Assembly: GCF_003611695.1 (NCBI RefSeq)
Contig: NZ_RAWE01000099.1
Coordinates: 1 to 32,904 of the forward strand
DNA from: Corallococcus carmarthensis
GTDB taxonomy: Bacteria; Myxococcota; Myxococcia; Myxococcales; Myxococcaceae
Direction of reading: 5' to 3'
DNA: 32,904 nucleotides
Made by a program: the position numbers and the translations under genes. The notes beneath the pieces were generated by a model. It did not search any database. It saw only the letters and a program-made list of their open reading frames with translations, and had not been told where the DNA came from. This document shows positions 31,701-32,904 of the stretch, piece by piece (the stretch's first letter is position 1; each line of letters starts with the position of its first letter).

Positions 31701-32437
31701 TGGGGCAGCGGGAGATTGAGCGGACCCTGGAGCGGCAGTGGGAGGACGCCTCCGGGCGGTTCCTGCGTCCGCTGCTGGGGCGCTACCCGTTCACGCCGGA
31801 CGCGTCGCAGGAGGTGGATCCGGGAGACCTGGAGGTCCTGCGCCGGCAGGACGGCGCGTTCTGGGAATTCGTGACGCGGGTGCTGGCGCCGGTGTGCGAG
31901 GAGCGAGGCTCGGAGTGGGTGCCGCGAGGCGCGCTCCAGTCGCGGCTCGCGTTGCCTCAGGGGATGTTGCCCACGTTGGGGAGGCTGTCACGGCTGGCCC
32001 GCATGCTGTGGGACACGGAGGGGCGTCCCCGGCCGCTGATGTTGCAGGTGATGCCGCTGCCGCTGCCGAAGGCGCCCACGCAGGGCAGCTTCGTGACGCT
32101 GGGCTCGCTCAAGTGCGGCAAGACGACGTTCCTCGCGTACAACCAGAGTCCGTCGTGGCAGGAGTTCCCGCTGGCGTGGTGGGACCAGCAGACGGCGTCG
32201 CTGATGCTGGAGGTGCGAGCGCCCGCGGACCAGTCGGTGCAGTACGCGTCACTGGAGAAGTCACGTTCGGCGTGGAGCTGCTTCCGGCTGCTGGAGTCCT
32301 CGCAGTCCACGGAGGACCCGCAGCACCGCCGCTGGTCGTTGAAAGCGCGAGGAGCCGCATCCACGAACGGGGTGATGGACCTGCGCTTCGGGCTCAAGGG
32401 TGAGCCCTGGATTCCGTTCCGCGAGGTGCCGCGATGA
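28736..32437 (+). CDS. tssM: Type VI secretion membrane protein TssM (IcmF type)
   Basis: A 1233-aa TssM. A membrane segment at about 17-36 is followed by a cytoplasmic NTPase-like domain with an intact Walker A, GPAGAGKS (88-95), and a second membrane segment at about 346-364 (RRAVLLGLACALPLLAAYGHFAW). The remaining 860 residues are the periplasmic part, with helical repeats and a C-terminal beta domain near 1100-1233 (FLAYNQSPSWQEFPLAWW resembles the family's end domain). Family members usually have two membrane segments before the NTPase domain; only one is visible here. ATG 28736 follows the 108-aa gene by 3 bases and its stop overlaps tssJ as ATGA. It bridges TssL and the TssJ lipoprotein. 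Confidence 0.94.
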   Translation: MDVIKKLIAFIPPKWKPYALLLVALLAIGIPLFLVWRAKRKSAPAGGAAAPEPLAKNRLRKVREKFLAGLPLRHRVAVRDLPGVVVLGPAGAGKSRLIELDLDWKRQARQFLPSLLSDTLLQVYLGADVVAQEVSPQLLEDETPQAREALRRLWKDSFGGGQQALAVLVLDARWLQDTPPDEVRRAAQLLRGKLNLLAEVRGGALETRVCLTHLDEREGYADFARLLRAYHVPLRFPLPEPGQEGKLSTLLKTQEQYLALGLTALPVEAFERLERFYSEGHAPFESLARFVAALMEGQTLAYAPRLATVSLSSADAEARDPDVLSVSAEASTAKMVRERYLHTHLRRAVLLGLACALPLLAAYGHFAWRLGQARTRVQRFEDMVQRMRDQGQEVSGAAVQDPVMAAGQSLDSLWRAMGTWPLLRYSFSDAREDLRQRLARGIREAHIRPALEKCHRQPETCRPEQVVYLLAALHGSRDEALGQLVLSSLKTRPTWSFIPEASNATPAAEGASLDAGRSWVAAVGLSESLVADYVLMSDPPWKAPDTPEADWARWPFPEPLTLEAQLAPWQAHLRRLQDLVQNRAVEPHDLERLDADLEAMQDERRRLQSLLDDSSRFNSLPRALELLAASEARVDTSRFRGIPSTLKTVAWMSDHREVLTAVLRMEEEAYLGVKAVQKMSVAELLVRDGLWLPGSGPAVLQVPVLQSTFEFRPKDGSRLLHQALLRYHEKTGRLPFGAVAGEEAVAAKGSASLAADRLEFDTRLRPLVDEFTTRIKGSGLPVEEVSQRQEHVRRKVNQFAFQYRNRLFQRVSGYRFQAVIPALLPEELSRLTQPSSELVDMLRDVAQGVALEPLDGPFYEALRNAVAPFKPIATVMKPDESGNYTALNPYRALVAQLSDELNAVPRTGVVPAEATASLNGGLATGGAQPASGAAKLPELLTPLGRLAFAMMLEDDTSYLRKVDAWLDQQGLIGELRQPFRQPFLAVRELGQREIERTLERQWEDASGRFLRPLLGRYPFTPDASQEVDPGDLEVLRRQDGAFWEFVTRVLAPVCEERGSEWVPRGALQSRLALPQGMLPTLGRLSRLARMLWDTEGRPRPLMLQVMPLPLPKAPTQGSFVTLGSLKCGKTTFLAYNQSPSWQEFPLAWWDQQTASLMLEVRAPADQSVQYASLEKSRSAWSCFRLLESSQSTEDPQHRRWSLKARGAASTNGVMDLRFGLKGEPWIPFREVPR

Positions 32438-32904
32438 AACCGTGGGCAAGCTGCATCCCGTTGGCGTTGTGTCTGCTGTCCGCCTGTCAGCCGAGCACGC
32501 TGCACCTGAGCGTGAAGGCGCCATCGGGGACGAACCAGGGCCGGCCGCTGTACATGCTGGTGCGCAAGGTGGATCCGAAGCAGTTCGCCGTGGAGTCCTA
32601 CGGCGAGGTGTCCGCGCGCATCTTCCAGCCGGACGCGGACGTGCTGATGTCGGCGCTCATCTATCCGGGCACGTTGCAGCGCCTGAAGGTGCCGCTGCCG
32701 GACGACGACGCGCCGGTGGCGGTGTCGTTCCTCTTCACCGCGCCGGACGGCACCTGGCAGCAGTTCGTCAACACGCCCACGCCAGGCTCGCTGGACATCG
32801 AGCTGCTCGAAGGGCGCATCCGCACGGGCACCCAGCCCGCGGCGCCAAACGACCCCAAGGGCGACGACGCGGCGAAGCCGCCCGAGCCGCCCGCCGCCCC
32901 GAAG
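32434..32904 (+). CDS. tssJ: Type VI secretion outer-membrane lipoprotein TssJ (3' end outside window)
   Basis: The frame is open from ATG 32434 (ATGA overlap with tssM) to the window edge, 157 codons. Residues 1-18 form a lipoprotein signal with lipobox LLSAC, Cys18 and Gln at +2, consistent with outer-membrane sorting. The mature part has the TssJ sandwich pattern: LHLSVKAPSG, RPLYMLVRKVDPKQFAVESYGEV (the loop contacting TssM), ALIYPGTLQRLKVPLP, VAVSFLFTAPDGTWQQF. A Pro/Lys/Asp-rich tail starts about residue 130 and continues past the edge, longer than in many TssJ proteins. Confidence 0.9.
   Translation, partial: MKPWASCIPLALCLLSACQPSTLHLSVKAPSGTNQGRPLYMLVRKVDPKQFAVESYGEVSARIFQPDADVLMSALIYPGTLQRLKVPLPDDDAPVAVSFLFTAPDGTWQQFVNTPTPGSLDIELLEGRIRTGTQPAAPNDPKGDDAAKPPEPPAAPK

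Noticed and set aside
32102-32125. Second P-loop-like GSLKCGKT in the C-terminal domain of TssM (residues 1123-1130)
   Set aside because: It fits the GxxxxGK(S/T) pattern but lies in the periplasmic beta domain next to the family's FLAYNQSPSW stretch, with no Walker B or NTPase fold; most likely chance.
1-32904. tRNA, rRNA, CRISPR array, insertion sequence or attachment site
   Set aside because: Nothing with the needed repeats, cloverleaf potential, transposase motifs or terminal inverted repeats was seen on either strand.

Overview
The window is very GC-rich (about 70%) and densely coded, with third-position G/C bias, many GTG starts and chains of ATGA, GTGA and TGATG stop/start overlaps. 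Together with the gene content (a phage-tail-like injection cluster, a type VI secretion cluster and a multi-PAS soluble histidine kinase) this suggests a myxobacterium, most likely Myxococcaceae. That assignment is inferred from style and content; there is no rRNA or other marker gene here.

Region 1 (1-9939, minus strand) is one operon for a phage-tail-like contractile injection system. In transcription order it encodes a 652-aa protein of unknown role, the sheath, two gp19-type tube proteins, a T4 gp26/gp51-type hub chaperone, a 70-aa protein, an Afp7-type tube/hub adaptor, a separate LysM protein, a gp27/gpD-type hub, a gp25 baseplate wedge protein and a beta-helix-like protein cut by the left edge. 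The spike tip, wedge J proteins, tape measure and AAA ATPase are not in the window and probably lie to the left.

Region 2 (about 9940-13335) separates the two machines. It holds a spacer with a perfect inverted repeat, a DUF1622 membrane protein, a cluster of palindromes, and a soluble PAS-repeat hybrid-free histidine kinase with no response regulator beside it.

Region 3 (13336-32904) is a type VI secretion system in several transcription units. A plus-strand trio (outer-membrane beta-barrel protein, degenerate AMP-binding-fold protein, DUF4280 PAAR-like tip) converges with a minus-strand operon tssA-tssG-tssE-vgrG-tssF. A plus-strand gene for an Hcp-like paralogue follows, then a minus-strand operon tssB-tssC-Hcp-like. 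A plus-strand operon then runs tssK, a stand-alone beta-helix needle, tssL, a 108-aa unknown, tssM and tssJ (cut by the right edge). ClpV/TssH is not seen.

The most unusual points are: a VgrG that stops soon after its OB-fold while a separate gene in another operon encodes what looks like the missing beta-helix needle; two paralogous proteins of about 200 residues standing in the Hcp position; a catalytically degenerate adenylate-forming-fold protein translationally coupled to an outer-membrane protein and the PAAR-like tip; and two different contractile injection systems only about 3.4 kb apart. No tRNA, rRNA, CRISPR array, insertion sequence or integrase was seen.
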